From positions 124,001 through 188,000 of the forward strand of contig NZ_JAODIW010000010.1 in assembly GCF_026586625.1 (NCBI RefSeq): a stretch of DNA of 64,000 bases, given 5' to 3'. The DNA comes from Halobium salinum. GTDB taxonomy: Archaea > Halobacteriota > Halobacteria > Halobacteriales > Haloferacaceae. The notes below the pieces were generated by a model, which worked only from the letters and a program-made list of their open reading frames with translations, was not told the DNA's origin and did not search any database. Made by a program: the position numbers and the translations under genes. Every line of letters starts with the position of its first letter. The first letter of the stretch is position 1. This document shows positions 7,755 through 16,258 of the stretch, in pieces.

Positions 7755-9662
7755 ATGACTGACGACGAACTCATCTGGCGAATCGCTGGCGGGTCCGGGG
7801 ACGGCATCGCCTCGACCAGTCAGAACTTCGCCAAGGCCCTGATGCGTTCCGGCCTGCACGTCTTCACGCATCGTCACTACCCGTCGCGCATCCGCGGCGG
7901 TCACACCTACACCGAGATCCGCGCGCGGGAGGAGCCGACCAAATCCCGCGGCGACGGCTACAACTTCCTGCTCGCGCTGGGCGACTCCTTCGCCCGCAAC
8001 CCGCAGGACAACGCCTACTACGGGAAGGAGGAGATCAAGCCGCTGTCGGAGAACTTGGACGAGCTCCGCGAGGGCGGGGTCATCGTGTACGACTCCGGCC
8101 TGCTCGACCCGAGCGAGATTCCGAACTTCGACGAGCGCGTCGAGGAGAACGGCTGGCACGTGTTCGACCTCGACCTCCGGAGTCTCGCCCGCGAGCACGG
8201 CCGCGAGGTCATGCGCAACACCGCCGGCGTCGGCGTCACCTGCGCCATCACCGGCTTCGACCTCGAGTACGTCGAGACGCTGATGCGCGACGCGATGAAG
8301 GAGTCCATCCTCGAGCCGAACCTCACGGTGCTCGAGGAGGCCTACGAGATGGTCCAGGAGGAGTACGACGTAGACGCTCCCGACGTGTCCGTCCCGACGG
8401 GCGAACACGACGAGGAGCAGCTCCTCATGTCCGGCTCGGACGCCATCGCCTACGGCGCCATCGACGAGGGGTGCCGGTTCATCGCCGGCTATCCCATGAC
8501 GCCGTGGACCGAGGTGTTCACCATCATGTCCCAGAACCTGCCCGAACTCGGCGGCATCTCCGAGCAGGTCGAGGACGAAATCGCGGCGGCCGCACTGGCC
8601 ATCGGCGCCTCCCACGCCGGGGTCAAGGCCATGTCCGGCTCCTCCGGCGGCGGGTTCGCGCTGATGTCCGAGCCGCTCGGGCTGGCCGAGATGACGGAGA
8701 CGCCCGTCGTCCTCGTCGAGGCCATGCGCGCCGGTCCCTCGACCGGGATGCCGACGAAGCCCGAGCAGGGTGACCTCGAACACGTCCTGTACACCTCACA
8801 GGGCGACTCGAACCGCGTCGTCTTCGCGCCCGGGACGGTCGCCGAGGCGTACGACGCCTCGCGCAAGGCGTTCCACTTCGCCTACGAGTACCAGATTCCG
8901 AGCATCGTCGTCTACGACCAGAAGCTCGGCGGCGAGATGGTGAACGTCCCCAAGAGTCACTTCGACCGCGACCCGAACCCGACGCTCGGCTCGACGCTCA
9001 CCGAGGCCGAACTCGAGGATGCTCCCCACTCCGAGGACGGGAAGTTCTCGCGGTTCCGCCACGACACGCCCGAGGACAACGGCGTGAGCCCCCGCTCGAT
9101 TCCGGGCCAGAAGGGCGGCCGTTTCCTCGCGACGGGTAACGAACACATGCCCCAGGGGCACATCAGCGAGGACCCCGACAACCGCGTCATCCAGATGGAC
9201 CACCGGATGCAGAAGCTCGCGTCCATCCGCGAGGAGCTCGACAGCGACCCCGAGTCGAGCGCGCAGACGTACTACGGCGAGGACGACGCCACGTACGGCA
9301 TCATGACGTTCGGGAGCCAGCAGGGTACCGTCGAGGAGGCGGTCTCCCGCCTCAACGACGACGGCCACTCGGTGAAGTCCATCGGCGTCACGGACATGAT
9401 GCCGTACCCCGAGCAGGAGGTCACGGAGTTCATCGAGTCCGTCGACGAGGTGCTCGTCGTCGAGATGAACGCCAGCGCACAGTTCCGGGGGCTCACCCAG
9501 AAGGAGCTGGGTCGCTTCGGCGACAAGCTGACGAGCCTCCTGAAGTACAACGGCAACCCCTTCGAGCCCGCAGAGGTCGTCGACGGGTTCAAGGAGAACA
9601 TCCTCGGGGAGGAGGACCTGCCCCAGCACCAGACCACCTCCGTCCCCGCGGCAGGTGACTGA
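7755..9662 (+). CDS. porA: 2-oxoacid:ferredoxin oxidoreductase alpha (fused gamma-alpha) subunit, probably pyruvate type
   Basis: The 635-residue subunit of the thiamine-diphosphate and iron-sulfur enzyme oxidatively decarboxylates a 2-oxoacid to acyl-CoA, passing electrons to ferredoxin. Residues 1-200 are the gamma-type domain (WRIAGGSGDGIASTSQNFAKAL, then HYPSRIRGGHTYTEIRA). From about 230 the alpha domain follows (IAGYPMTPWTEVF, SGSSGGGFALMSE). The C-terminal domain has FGSQQGTVEEA and VEMNASAQFRGL. Haloarchaea carry pyruvate (Por) and 2-oxoglutarate (Kor) versions. Size, the 312-residue partner and the nearby Lrp-type gene favour Por, but sequence inspection alone does not settle the substrate. 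ATG 7755 is preferred over an upstream ATG because the conserved domain begins there. The beta gene starts 3 bases downstream. Confidence 0.9.
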   Translation: MTDDELIWRIAGGSGDGIASTSQNFAKALMRSGLHVFTHRHYPSRIRGGHTYTEIRAREEPTKSRGDGYNFLLALGDSFARNPQDNAYYGKEEIKPLSENLDELREGGVIVYDSGLLDPSEIPNFDERVEENGWHVFDLDLRSLAREHGREVMRNTAGVGVTCAITGFDLEYVETLMRDAMKESILEPNLTVLEEAYEMVQEEYDVDAPDVSVPTGEHDEEQLLMSGSDAIAYGAIDEGCRFIAGYPMTPWTEVFTIMSQNLPELGGISEQVEDEIAAAALAIGASHAGVKAMSGSSGGGFALMSEPLGLAEMTETPVVLVEAMRAGPSTGMPTKPEQGDLEHVLYTSQGDSNRVVFAPGTVAEAYDASRKAFHFAYEYQIPSIVVYDQKLGGEMVNVPKSHFDRDPNPTLGSTLTEAELEDAPHSEDGKFSRFRHDTPEDNGVSPRSIPGQKGGRFLATGNEHMPQGHISEDPDNRVIQMDHRMQKLASIREELDSDPESSAQTYYGEDDATYGIMTFGSQQGTVEEAVSRLNDDGHSVKSIGVTDMMPYPEQEVTEFIESVDEVLVVEMNASAQFRGLTQKELGRFGDKLTSLLKYNGNPFEPAEVVDGFKENILGEEDLPQHQTTSVPAAGD

Positions 9663-9664
9663 CA

Positions 9665-10603
9665 ATGAGTGCATTCAACGCCATCGACGATGAACGAGAG
9701 ATCGACCGCGAGGAGTTCACCCCCGCGCTCGAACCCCAGCCGACGTGGTGTCCGGGCTGCGGTGACTTCGGCGTCCTGAAGGCGCTGAAGCAGGCCATGC
9801 CCGAAGTCGGCCGGACCCCCGAGGAGACGCTCCTCGTCACGGGTATCGGCTGTTCAGGCAAGCTCAACAGCTACTTCGAGAGCTACGGGTTCCACACCAT
9901 CCACGGCCGCTCGCTACCCATCGCCCGGGCCGCGAAGCTCGCCAACCCCGGCCTCGAGGTCGTCGCGGCCGGCGGCGACGGCGACGGCTACGGCATCGGC
10001 GGGAACCACTTCATGCACACCGCCCGGGAGAACCACGATATGACGTACATCGTGTTCAACAACGAAATCTTCGGGCTGACGAAGGGCCAGACGTCGCCGA
10101 CGTCGCCGATGGGTCACAAGTCGAAGACCCAGCCGCACGGCTCCGCGAAACAGCCGCTCCGGCCGCTTTCGATGGCGCTCAACTCGGGCGCCTCCTACAT
10201 CGCTCGGACGGCCGCCGTCAACCCGAACCAGGCCAAGCAGATTCTCCAGGAGGCGATGGAGCACGACGGGTTCGCCCACGTCGACTTCCTCACCCAGTGT
10301 CCGACCTGGAACAAGGACGCGAAGCAGTACGTCCCCTACATCGACATCAACGAGTCCGACGACTACGACTTCGACAACACGAACCGCGAGGAGGCCGCGG
10401 AGATGATGTTCGAGACGGAGAACAAGCTGCACGAGGGCGAGGTGCTCACGGGTCGCTACTACGTCGACTCCGACCGCCCGTCCTACCAGCAGGAGAAGCA
10501 GAACATCGGCGAGATGCCCGACGAGCCGCTCGCGGAGCGGTACTTCGACGAGGACTACGAGTGGGAGCGCTCCTACGACATGTTCCTCGACAAGCACGCG
10601 TAA
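9665..10603 (+). CDS. porB: 2-oxoacid:ferredoxin oxidoreductase beta subunit, probably pyruvate type
   Basis: This 312-residue protein binds thiamine diphosphate and one iron-sulfur cluster. The cluster ligands are visible as TWCPGCGD (Cys29, Cys32), TGIGCSGK (Cys63) and a later LTQCPTW. The diphosphate/Mg site is GGDGDGYGIGGNH (about 103-115) followed by FNNEIFGLTKGQTSPTSP. It forms the catalytic core with the alpha subunit encoded directly upstream, only 2 bases away, so the two genes are co-transcribed. Whether the substrate is pyruvate or 2-oxoglutarate is inferred from subunit length, not proven. Confidence 0.92.
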   Translation: MSAFNAIDDEREIDREEFTPALEPQPTWCPGCGDFGVLKALKQAMPEVGRTPEETLLVTGIGCSGKLNSYFESYGFHTIHGRSLPIARAAKLANPGLEVVAAGGDGDGYGIGGNHFMHTARENHDMTYIVFNNEIFGLTKGQTSPTSPMGHKSKTQPHGSAKQPLRPLSMALNSGASYIARTAAVNPNQAKQILQEAMEHDGFAHVDFLTQCPTWNKDAKQYVPYIDINESDDYDFDNTNREEAAEMMFETENKLHEGEVLTGRYYVDSDRPSYQQEKQNIGEMPDEPLAERYFDEDYEWERSYDMFLDKHA

Positions 10604-11009
10604 GCGCGCCCGTAGGGACTCTCTTCGACGTTTGCGGACTCTCGCCTTTTTCGAGCGCGACCCGGTAGGAGCGACTCCGAACCCGAACCCACCTCGGCCG
10701 ACGGGACGGCTCGAACGCGCGAGTGCAGTCGCGTCTGCTACCTCGACCCTCGCGCGTCGGACCGGTCGGCCGAAGTTGACTGGCGACCGCGTCGGGTGAC
10801 GGCGTTCACACCGACGGGCGTGCCTCGTGACTGGCGGTACGAACCGGACGTCCGCCGCCAGAACGACGGCCAGGACATGGGGTGTCGCTCATCGGAGACC
10901 GGCTCGAGCCCTGGTACACCTGCTGACCCGACGGCGCCCCGTGGGACACACACCCGAGAATCGGTTTCACCTTCGCAAGATATTTTTTCCGGCGACGGAA
11001 AGAGTCCCT
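10604..11009. other. Intergenic region without a recognised gene
   Basis: These 406 bases between the oxidoreductase and the Lrp-type gene hold no convincing coding sequence; open frames here are Arg/Ser-rich. A GCCTTTTTCG stretch (about 10647-10656) could end transcription of the upstream operon. The promoter of the downstream gene occupies the last 35 bases. Confidence 0.5.
10980..10986 (+). promoter_or_regulatory. TATA box of the Lrp/AsnC gene
   Basis: ATATTTT, followed by further T, is centred 27 bases before ATG 11010. This fits a leaderless transcript and fixes the start of the 142-residue protein. Confidence 0.6.
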
Positions 11010-11438
11010 ATGAGCACGACGTCGACGGAGGACCGCATCCTCGCCGCCCTGGAACGGGATGCGCAGGCCTCCTACGCGGATATCGCCGAAGCCGCGGGGG
11101 TGTCGAAGCCGACGGTACGAAAGTACATCAACAAGCTAGAGGAGGAGGGTGTCATCGTCGGCTACTCCGCGGACGTGGACCCGAAGAAACTCACCGGCCA
11201 GAGCATCGCCCTCGTCGGCATCGACGTGGAGTCCGAACGCTACGTGGAGGCGACGCGCGCGCTGAAGGCGCTCGACTCCATCGACGCGCTGTACACCTCG
11301 TCGGGCGACCACATGCTGATGGCCGAGGTGCGGGCCGCCGACGGCGACGCCGTCGGCGACGTCATCAGCGACTCCATCCTCGAAGTCGACGGCGTCACCG
11401 CGGCCCACCCCTCCTTTCTGCAGGAACGGCTGAAGTGA
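11010..11438 (+). CDS. Lrp/AsnC family transcriptional regulator
   Basis: The 142-residue protein has an N-terminal helix-turn-helix (residues 6-60, with DRILAALERDAQASYADIAEAAGVS and recognition helix KPTVRKYINKLEEEGV) and a C-terminal RAM/AsnC ligand-binding domain (about 65-140, with IALVGIDVES and SGDHMLMAEVRA). Such proteins form octamers that sense amino acids or other metabolites and act as local or global regulators. The position just downstream of the oxidoreductase operon suggests control of 2-oxoacid or amino-acid metabolism, which is inference. A long compound hairpin follows the stop codon. Confidence 0.9.
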   Translation: MSTTSTEDRILAALERDAQASYADIAEAAGVSKPTVRKYINKLEEEGVIVGYSADVDPKKLTGQSIALVGIDVESERYVEATRALKALDSIDALYTSSGDHMLMAEVRAADGDAVGDVISDSILEVDGVTAAHPSFLQERLK

Positions 11439-11442
11439 TACC

Positions 11443-11512
11443 GTCGGCTGTAACTGTTCGGAGTATCTCGGCACGCCGAGGTGCCGAGAAGGTCCACGAA
11501 CTTACAGCCGAC
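11443..11512. repeat. 70-base compound inverted repeat between the Lrp-type gene and dinB
   Basis: The outer arms GTCGGCTGTAA (11443-11453) and TTACAGCCGAC (11502-11512) are perfectly complementary over 11 bases. GTTCG (11456-11460) and CGAAC (11497-11501) add 5 pairs after a 2-base bulge. The inner arms TCTCGGCAC (11466-11474) and GTGCCGAGA (11481-11489) add 9 perfect pairs around a 6-base loop. It starts 4 bases after the Lrp-type stop codon. It may be a 3'-end structure, a processed small RNA or a relic mobile element. Confidence 0.7.
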
Positions 11513-11568
11513 AGTACGAGTCGCAGGCGGTGGCGGCGGGCTTCGGTCCGTTTCGAACCGGCGGGACG

Positions 11569-11575
11569 CTTATCG
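11569..11575 (+). promoter_or_regulatory. TATA box of dinB
   Basis: GCTTATC is centred about 27 bases before ATG 11599. It supports a leaderless start there and excludes the longer in-frame start at 11530. Confidence 0.55.
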
Positions 11576-11598
11576 ACTCCGGGTTCCTGTCCCTTCCC

Positions 11599-12954
11599 AT
11601 GAACGACGACCGACTCTTCGGTGCCCCCGACGAGGCCCAAGAGCGCGTCGTCTTCCACGTCGACATGGACTGCTTCTACGCCTCCTGTGAGCGCCTGCGT
11701 GAACCCACCCTGGCGGGGAAGCCGGTCGTCGTCGGGATGGGGTACGAGGACGGCGAGAACCACGGCGCCGTCGCCACCGCGAGCTACGAGGCCCGCGAGT
11801 ACGGCGTCGACAGCGCCCAACCCATCTCGCAGGCGCTCGAGGCGCTCCCCCGGGTACAGGACGCCCGAGAGGACCCGGAGGGCTCCATCCACGAGGCGGG
11901 GTACTACCGCACCGTCGACCTGGAGTTCTACCAGGAGGTCGCCGCCGACGTAAAGGAGATTCTCCACGACTGCGCCGACACCGTCCGGGAGGTGAGCGTC
12001 GACGAGGCGTACCTCGACGTGACCGAGCGGACCGCGTGGGACGCCGTCCCCGACGACCCCGAACGTACGCTCGCCGAGGGGTACGCCCGGCACGTCAAAC
12101 AGCGCATCGCCCGCGAGGTCGGGGTTCCGGCGAGCGTCGGCGTCGCGCCGAACATGTCGACCGCGAAGGTCGCGAGCGACCACGACAAACCCGACGGCCT
12201 CGTCGTCGTCCGACCCGGTGCGGTCCGCTCCTTCCTCGCACCCATCCCGGTCGACGACGTCCATGGTGTCGGTCCCGTGACGGCCCGCGAACTGGCGTCG
12301 ATGGGAGTCGAGACGGCGGGCGACCTCGCCGACGCCGACCCGCGCGAGTTGCAGGAGCGCTTCGGCGAGCGGGGCCGGGAGTTCCACGAGCGCGCCCGCG
12401 GCCGCGACGACCGGGAGGTGACGCCCACGGGCCTCCCCAAGAGCCTCTCGCGGGAGTCGGCGTTCACCGACCCCACCGACGACGAGGAGCGAAAACGCGA
12501 GAAGGTCCGCGCGCTCGCCGGCGACGTAGCCGAGCGCGCCCGCAGTCGCGGGGCGATGTACCGCACCATCGGCATCAAGGTCGTCACGCCGCCGTACGAC
12601 GTCAACACGCGCGCCTCGTCGCTCCCCGGTCCGGTCGACGACCCCGACCTCGTCGCCGACGTGGCGCTCGACCTCCTCGCGGAGTTCGACGAGGACGCCG
12701 TCCGCAAGTTGGGCGTCCGCGTCTCGAAGCTCTCCTTCGACGACGCCGACCAGTCGAGCCTCGACGGGTGGGGTGAGGCCCGCGCCGACGGCGAAGGCGG
12801 GGGCGGAGCCGCCGACGCTCGCGAGTCTTCGGAGCACGGAGCGCCCACGGAATCCACCGGGCGTTCGGAGTCCGCCGAACCCACGGAGTCCGCACCGACG
12901 GACGAGCGGCGCCCGCCCGGAGGCGGACAGCGGTCACTCGTCGACTTCGATTGA
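11599..12954 (+). CDS. dinB: DNA polymerase IV (Y-family translesion polymerase)
   Basis: This 451-residue enzyme copies damaged templates with low fidelity. The palm metal ligands are visible in VFHVDMDCFYAS (Asp22) and EVSVDEAYLDV (Asp135, Glu136). GVAPNMSTAKVASDHDKPDG is the Y-family fingers/palm motif, and HGVGPVTARELASMG is the helix-hairpin-helix of the thumb. The little-finger domain runs from about 270 to 385. A Gly/Glu/Ser-rich linker of about 60 residues then leads to the C-terminal QRSLVDFD, which resembles a PCNA-binding PIP box. ATG 11599 is chosen from the TATA-like GCTTATC 27 bases upstream. Confidence 0.93.
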   Translation: MNDDRLFGAPDEAQERVVFHVDMDCFYASCERLREPTLAGKPVVVGMGYEDGENHGAVATASYEAREYGVDSAQPISQALEALPRVQDAREDPEGSIHEAGYYRTVDLEFYQEVAADVKEILHDCADTVREVSVDEAYLDVTERTAWDAVPDDPERTLAEGYARHVKQRIAREVGVPASVGVAPNMSTAKVASDHDKPDGLVVVRPGAVRSFLAPIPVDDVHGVGPVTARELASMGVETAGDLADADPRELQERFGERGREFHERARGRDDREVTPTGLPKSLSRESAFTDPTDDEERKREKVRALAGDVAERARSRGAMYRTIGIKVVTPPYDVNTRASSLPGPVDDPDLVADVALDLLAEFDEDAVRKLGVRVSKLSFDDADQSSLDGWGEARADGEGGGGAADARESSEHGAPTESTGRSESAEPTESAPTDERRPPGGGQRSLVDFD

Positions 12955-12983
12955 CCGTCGGGGACGGTGGCGCCGGCGACAGA

Positions 12984-12991
12984 CTTATTTT
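12984..12991 (+). promoter_or_regulatory. TATA box of the Tat-exported protein gene
   Basis: CTTATTTT is centred 28 bases before ATG 13015, matching a leaderless start. Confidence 0.5.
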
Positions 12992-13014
12992 CGGCCGGCC
13001 GAGTGTTCAGATAC

Positions 13015-13620
13015 ATGAAACGTCGGTCCCTCCTCGGTGCCCTCGGCGGCGTCGCCGTCGGCTGGTTCGGGGCCACGCTCCTCGGCGGTCGCGGCGGCAG
13101 TAGCGGCGGTGCCGACAGCACCGACGACGTCGACGACGCCGGGAGCGAACTGCCCGCCGAGGCGACGACCACGGCCGAAGCTGCCGATGGCGTCACCGAG
13201 ACTGCAGTCGAGACGGAGACGACCGTCGGCGAGTCGCCGACCGCCGAACCCACGCCGCCCCCGACACCGACGCCCGAGCGGACGACGACGCCGTCCGGGA
13301 CGCCGACCGCGACCCCGGAGCCCACGCCGACGGAGACGCCGGCGGCGAGGCGAACGAAGGTGGACCTCGACGTCCGGGGGCACTCCTCCGACCCGGAGAC
13401 GAGCTACACGGTGCTTCACACCGTCACCAACGACCACGAGTTCCCGGTTCGGGTGACGTTCTGGGTCGGCATCTCCCTTCGCGACGGGTCGAACCTGCGC
13501 GAGACGCTCACGGTCGAGCTCGGTCCGGGGGGCGTCGCCAACGACTCGACCACCTTCACCGACTACGAGCCGACGGCGACGGGGTGGAAGGGCGGGCTGG
13601 TGTCGGTCGAGCGGTCGTAG
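13015..13620 (+). CDS. Tat-signal exported protein of unknown function
   Basis: The 201-residue protein starts MKRRSLLGALGGVAVGWFG: twin arginines at positions 3-4 followed by a hydrophobic stretch, so export by Tat is likely. No lipobox cysteine is present, so it may be anchored by its uncleaved signal or released. A Thr/Pro/Glu-rich linker (about 35-115) separates it from a C-terminal beta-sandwich-like domain (116-201, with VRVTFWVGISLRDGSNLRE). The domain resembles small extracellular Ig-like domains, but I cannot name the family. It has its own promoter. Confidence 0.7.
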   Translation: MKRRSLLGALGGVAVGWFGATLLGGRGGSSGGADSTDDVDDAGSELPAEATTTAEAADGVTETAVETETTVGESPTAEPTPPPTPTPERTTTPSGTPTATPEPTPTETPAARRTKVDLDVRGHSSDPETSYTVLHTVTNDHEFPVRVTFWVGISLRDGSNLRETLTVELGPGGVANDSTTFTDYEPTATGWKGGLVSVERS

Positions 13621-13627
13621 CCCGTTC

Positions 13628-13649
13628 GGCCCGGCCGGACGACCGGGCC
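13628..13649 (+). terminator. GC hairpin after the Tat-exported protein gene
   Basis: GGCCCGG (13628-13634) and CCGGGCC (13643-13649) form a perfect 7-base stem with an 8-base loop, 7 bases after the stop codon. No strong T-run follows, so a terminator role is tentative. Confidence 0.35.
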
Positions 13650-13717
13650 TGCACGACAGGCGTCTGACGCGAGGGCAGGAACTATGTACGCGTAAGCAGA
13701 GAGACGACCAGAACCGA

Positions 13718-15745
13718 ATGAGCGACGAGGAAACCATCACCGTCGCGGAGATAAGCGACGGGCCGGGCGGGGGGACCGGGACTCCGGGTGCGTCGGTCGA
13801 CCTGCCGGTCGTCGAGATTCTGACGGGCCGCGGGTTCATCACCGGAAAGTCGGGGTCGGGGAAGTCGAACACGGCGAGCGTCGTCATCGAGAACCTGCTC
13901 TCGAACAACTTCCCCGTGCTCATCGTCGACACCGACGGCGAGTACTACGGGTTGAAGGAGGCCTTCGAGATTCTCCACGTCGGCGCCGACGAGGAGTGTG
14001 ACATCCAAGTCAGCCCGGAACACTCCGAGAAGATAGCCAGCCTCGCGCTCGAACAGAACGTCCCCATCATCCTCGACGTCTCCGGCTACCTCGACGAGTC
14101 CGACGCCGAGGAGATGCTGCTCCAGACCGCCCGGAGCCTCTTCGCCAAGGAGAAGAAGCTGAAGAAGCCCTTCCTCATGCTCGTCGAGGAGTGCCACGAG
14201 TACATCCCGGAGAAGGGCGGGATGGGCGAGGCCGGCAAGATGCTCATCAAAATCGGCAAGCGTGGCCGGAAACACGGCCTCGGAATCGTCGGCATCAGCC
14301 AGCGTCCCGCCGACGTAAAGAAGGACTACATCACGCAGTGTGACTGGCTCTGTTGGCACCGACTCACCTGGAACAACGACACGAAGGTCGTCGGCAGGAT
14401 TCTGGGAAAGGAGTACGCCGACGCCATCGAAGACATGGACAACGGGGAGTCCTTTCTCATCACGGACTGGTCCGAATCCATCCGTCGGGTGCAGTTCCAC
14501 CGCAAGGAAACGTTCGACGCCGGCGCGACGCCCGGCCTCGACGACTTCGAGCGCCCCGAACTGAAGTCGGTCTCCGGCGACCTCGTCGACGAACTCTCGG
14601 ACATCAGCGACGAGAAGGCCCGCCGGGAGTCCGAACTCGCCGACCTCCGCCAGGAACTGGACAGGAAACGCGCGAAGATCGACCAGTTAGAGCGCGAATT
14701 GGAGGACGCGAAGGACCTCAAGCGGATGGCCGACAAGTTCTCACAGGCGTTGCTCGGCCGGGCCGAGGCCCCGTACCGACAGGAGTCGCGGTCGGCCCAG
14801 AGCGACCAGCGCGAACTGCGCGAGTACGAGCGCGAAGAGGCTGGCGAGCGCGAGCGCACCGACGCGACCGACGACGCGCTCGAACACGCCTCCGGCGCGA
14901 TGGAGGGCGGCTCTCCGGGCCACTCCGATGGTGATTCCGACGACGGCAGAGCGGGCGACGCCGACGCACAGGTGTCCCGACCGTTCGCCCCCCAGTACAA
15001 CGCGAACTGGGAAGGGGAAGCGCGAGGACCGACGGGGAACACGGACGGGACGGACTCGGCGTGGACCGACGACGACTGGGTCGATGCCGACGTCGTCGAG
15101 AACGAGAGCGAAAATGGGGGCCAGAGTGACGACGCCACCGAGGGCAGTGTCGGCGGCGACCGAGGTGACGGCTGGTTCGCCGAGGGGGCGCGAACCCGCG
15201 ACGAGGGTTCCACGGACGAGGGTGGTGCCGAGGCCGGCACGGACGTCGGGAGCGCCGACGCGTTCGACCCGGAGGATGCGCTGGACTTCGCGGCCGAGCA
15301 CGTCGAACTCGGGACCCGAGAGGCCATCGTGGAGAAGCTGTCCGGGCGGGTCGAGTCCCTCCCGGCGATGTCGAAGCGGATGCTCGGACACTACCGCGAG
15401 GTCGGCGTCGCCGAACCGGTCGACGCTCACATCGCCGCAGGCGGCGACAGCGACCGCACGCTCGTCTACAGCCGCAACCGGCCTCTCCGGCGCGCCGGGT
15501 TCGTCCGCCACGCCGGCCGTGGCCAGTACACGTACGTCCTGCCGGAGCTCATCCGCGAGGCCTACGCCGACCGCCTCGACGACGAGGAGCTCGCCGAGAT
15601 GACCGCGGCGGTCGAGGCGGCCTTCCTCGACGACACGGCGGATGTCGACGGACCGGGGGAGACCGAGGGTGAGGGGGCCGACGTCGAAGGAGAGACCGTC
15701 GCCGAAAGAGCCTCCGGAGACGCCGCGAACGGCCCGACGCTGTGA
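13718..15745 (+). CDS. HerA-like hexameric ATPase (DUF87 type)
   Basis: The 675-residue protein has Walker A GKSGSGKS (residues 43-50), Walker B FLMLVEE (152-158) and a sensor-like GIVGISQRPADVKK, placing it in the FtsK/HerA superfamily of DNA-translocating ATPases. A heptad-rich coiled coil follows (about 288-345), then an acidic low-complexity stretch (about 350-505) and a C-terminal domain (about 515-650). No nurA nuclease gene or mre11/rad50 lies nearby, so it is not the classical end-resection HerA operon. A DNA-processing role is inferred. It overlaps the next small gene by GTGA. Confidence 0.85.
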   Translation: MSDEETITVAEISDGPGGGTGTPGASVDLPVVEILTGRGFITGKSGSGKSNTASVVIENLLSNNFPVLIVDTDGEYYGLKEAFEILHVGADEECDIQVSPEHSEKIASLALEQNVPIILDVSGYLDESDAEEMLLQTARSLFAKEKKLKKPFLMLVEECHEYIPEKGGMGEAGKMLIKIGKRGRKHGLGIVGISQRPADVKKDYITQCDWLCWHRLTWNNDTKVVGRILGKEYADAIEDMDNGESFLITDWSESIRRVQFHRKETFDAGATPGLDDFERPELKSVSGDLVDELSDISDEKARRESELADLRQELDRKRAKIDQLERELEDAKDLKRMADKFSQALLGRAEAPYRQESRSAQSDQRELREYEREEAGERERTDATDDALEHASGAMEGGSPGHSDGDSDDGRAGDADAQVSRPFAPQYNANWEGEARGPTGNTDGTDSAWTDDDWVDADVVENESENGGQSDDATEGSVGGDRGDGWFAEGARTRDEGSTDEGGAEAGTDVGSADAFDPEDALDFAAEHVELGTREAIVEKLSGRVESLPAMSKRMLGHYREVGVAEPVDAHIAAGGDSDRTLVYSRNRPLRRAGFVRHAGRGQYTYVLPELIREAYADRLDDEELAEMTAAVEAAFLDDTADVDGPGETEGEGADVEGETVAERASGDAANGPTL

Positions 15746-16104
15746 GGAACACGCTGCCGCCAGCCGACGACAGTTCCGACAGTTCCGGTTCGACGACCGA
15801 CGGGAGGTCGTCTCGGACCGACGAGGGAGCGAGTGCGGGACCGTCGGAAGACGACGGCAGATGGCGTCTCGCTCCCCACGCCCGAATCATCGTCTACGAG
15901 GCCGAAGACGGTGGCGAGCTGTTGACGATTTACGACTGTGCGGCCGCCCAGAAGCCGCCGTCGGCGCAGATTCGGGGGAACCTGGTCCGCGTCAGCGCCC
16001 GCCACGAGTCCACCCGGACTCCGACCGGCTACCTCGTCGACCTCCGCGAGCCCGCCCTGCTCGTCAGACAGGACCCCGACCACTGGCGGGTCGACCCGGC
16101 GTAG
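15742..16104 (+). CDS. Hypothetical protein translationally coupled to the HerA-like ATPase
   Basis: The 120-residue protein starts at GTG 15742, overlapping the HerA-like stop codon by GTGA, which indicates coupled translation. Residues 1-40 are Ser/Asp-rich and probably disordered. Residues 41-120 look folded, with strand-like segments such as ARIIVYEAEDGGELLTIYD and LVRVSARHEST. I recognise no family and see no cysteine pairs. By guilt of association it may be a partner or DNA-binding subunit of the ATPase. Confidence 0.6.
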   Translation: MRNTLPPADDSSDSSGSTTDGRSSRTDEGASAGPSEDDGRWRLAPHARIIVYEAEDGGELLTIYDCAAAQKPPSAQIRGNLVRVSARHESTRTPTGYLVDLREPALLVRQDPDHWRVDPA

Positions 16105-16181
16105 TTCCCCTATCGGGACAGCCACCGGCCCGGTCGTCACGTCGGACGTCCCCCGATTCCGGACAGTTCGGCCGGCTGTGG

Positions 16182-16200
16182 GTGTGATATATTTTCACAC
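16182..16200 (+). promoter_or_regulatory. Palindromic operator across the TATA box of the CBS gene
   Basis: GTGTGA (16182-16187) and TCACAC (16195-16200) form a perfect 6-base inverted repeat around TATATTT, so the palindrome encloses the core promoter element. A protein bound here would block TBP/TFB, which implies repression. The predicted transcription start is near 16216. Confidence 0.6.
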
Positions 16201-16248
16201 GGCACCTTCCCTACGATGCGCCCGACACGCGGGCTCCGCGCGGTGCGC

Positions 16249-16255
16249 AGGAGGT
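16249..16255 (+). promoter_or_regulatory. Strong Shine-Dalgarno site of the CBS-domain gene
   Basis: AGGAGGT ends three bases before ATG 16259 and is fully complementary to the 3' end of archaeal 16S rRNA. This is unusual in a window where most genes look leaderless. It fixes the start against an out-of-frame ATG at 16216 near the likely transcription start. Confidence 0.6.
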
Positions 16256-16258
16256 ACC

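Noticed and set aside
10604-11009. Possible gene or RNA between the oxidoreductase operon and the Lrp-type gene
   Set aside because: Open frames are short and Arg/Ser-rich; no tRNA-like or stable fold was evident by eye.
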